A DNA stretch of 64,000 nt. It comes from Metaphire vulgaris. Lineage: Eukaryota; Annelida; Clitellata; Crassiclitellata; Megascolecidae. Where the stretch lies: the NCBI GenBank assembly GCA_018105865.1, contig CM030837.1:13738225-13802224 (forward strand). The letters are read 5' to 3'. Positions within the stretch are counted from its first letter, which is position 1. Each line of letters opens with the position of its first letter. Position numbers and translations under genes: made by a program. The notes beneath the pieces are model-generated. The model was not told the DNA's origin and did no database searches. It saw only the letters and a program-made list of their open reading frames with translations. This document shows positions 63,780-64,000 of this stretch, piece by piece.

Positions 63780-64000
63780 AATTAAATTCAATCCATAACA
63801 AATTTCTGCAGCAAATTATAACTTCCTTTGAAAAAAATCATATAACATTTTCTATCTGATGATCTAAAGATGCTAAGAGATGCTAAAATCTGCCGAAACT
63901 CTATCCCAAAGCCAAGAGGAGTCTACACAGATAGGATAGCAGTGAACCTTGAACCCTGCTACAAGCTATGCAAAAGTGAACTTCCGTCTACTATGTGAAT

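Noticed and set aside
1..64000. CRISPR array, operon, bacterial or phage system
   Set aside because: Spliced animal gene, LINEs and microsatellites throughout; tandem repeats here are microsatellites or MITE parts, without spacer structure.

Overview
This window is animal nuclear DNA. One large spliced gene, rich in introns, lies on the minus strand in a sea of transposable-element debris, with canonical GT-AG introns, microsatellites, LINEs, SINEs and many MITEs. The gene is a RIM (regulating synaptic membrane exocytosis) orthologue. Its single RIM1/2-type architecture, with the mix of L2/CR1 LINEs, a 5S-derived SINE and many hAT-like MITEs, suggests a marine invertebrate, perhaps a deuterostome such as an echinoderm. 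That placement is inference; nothing here fixes the species.

RIM gene, 48513 down to 11610. I traced 21 coding exons. Every junction agrees in phase except for one missing base inside exon 15. Order from N to C terminus: Rab3-binding helix (exon 1), eight-cysteine zinc finger (exons 2-3), charged Arg/Ser-rich linkers (exons 3-5), PDZ domain (exons 6-8), C2A (exons 10-12), Ser/Arg-rich linker with the RQLPQVP proline motif that binds RIM-BP (exons 13-18), and C2B (exons 19-21), ending at TAG 11610-11612. The model gives about 1643 residues, close to vertebrate RIM1. A CpG-rich block at 48514-48960 precedes the start codon. Possible isoform sites are tandem donors 15 nt apart after exon 6, a probable GC donor after exon 4, and a 39-nt candidate microexon (18659-18697) copied from the end of exon 18.

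Flanks. Positions 1-11609 (downstream of the gene) and 48960-64000 (upstream) hold no host gene that I can support. They contain broken L2-like and CR1-like LINEs, the best being an almost full-length L2-like element at 57100-60255, and many short non-autonomous transposons. For many of these both terminal inverted repeats and the 8-bp target duplications can be read directly. The most striking is a four-element nest at 49012-50473. The introns carry the same families, plus a tRNA-derived SINE (14063-14357), a 5S-rRNA-derived SINE (45120-45420) and an LTR-like segment (31131-32476).

Cross-cutting signal. A motif close to GACCTTTTTTGCTTGTCA, or its reverse complement, recurs about twenty times inside MITEs whose termini are otherwise unrelated. 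This is the least explained pattern in the window.
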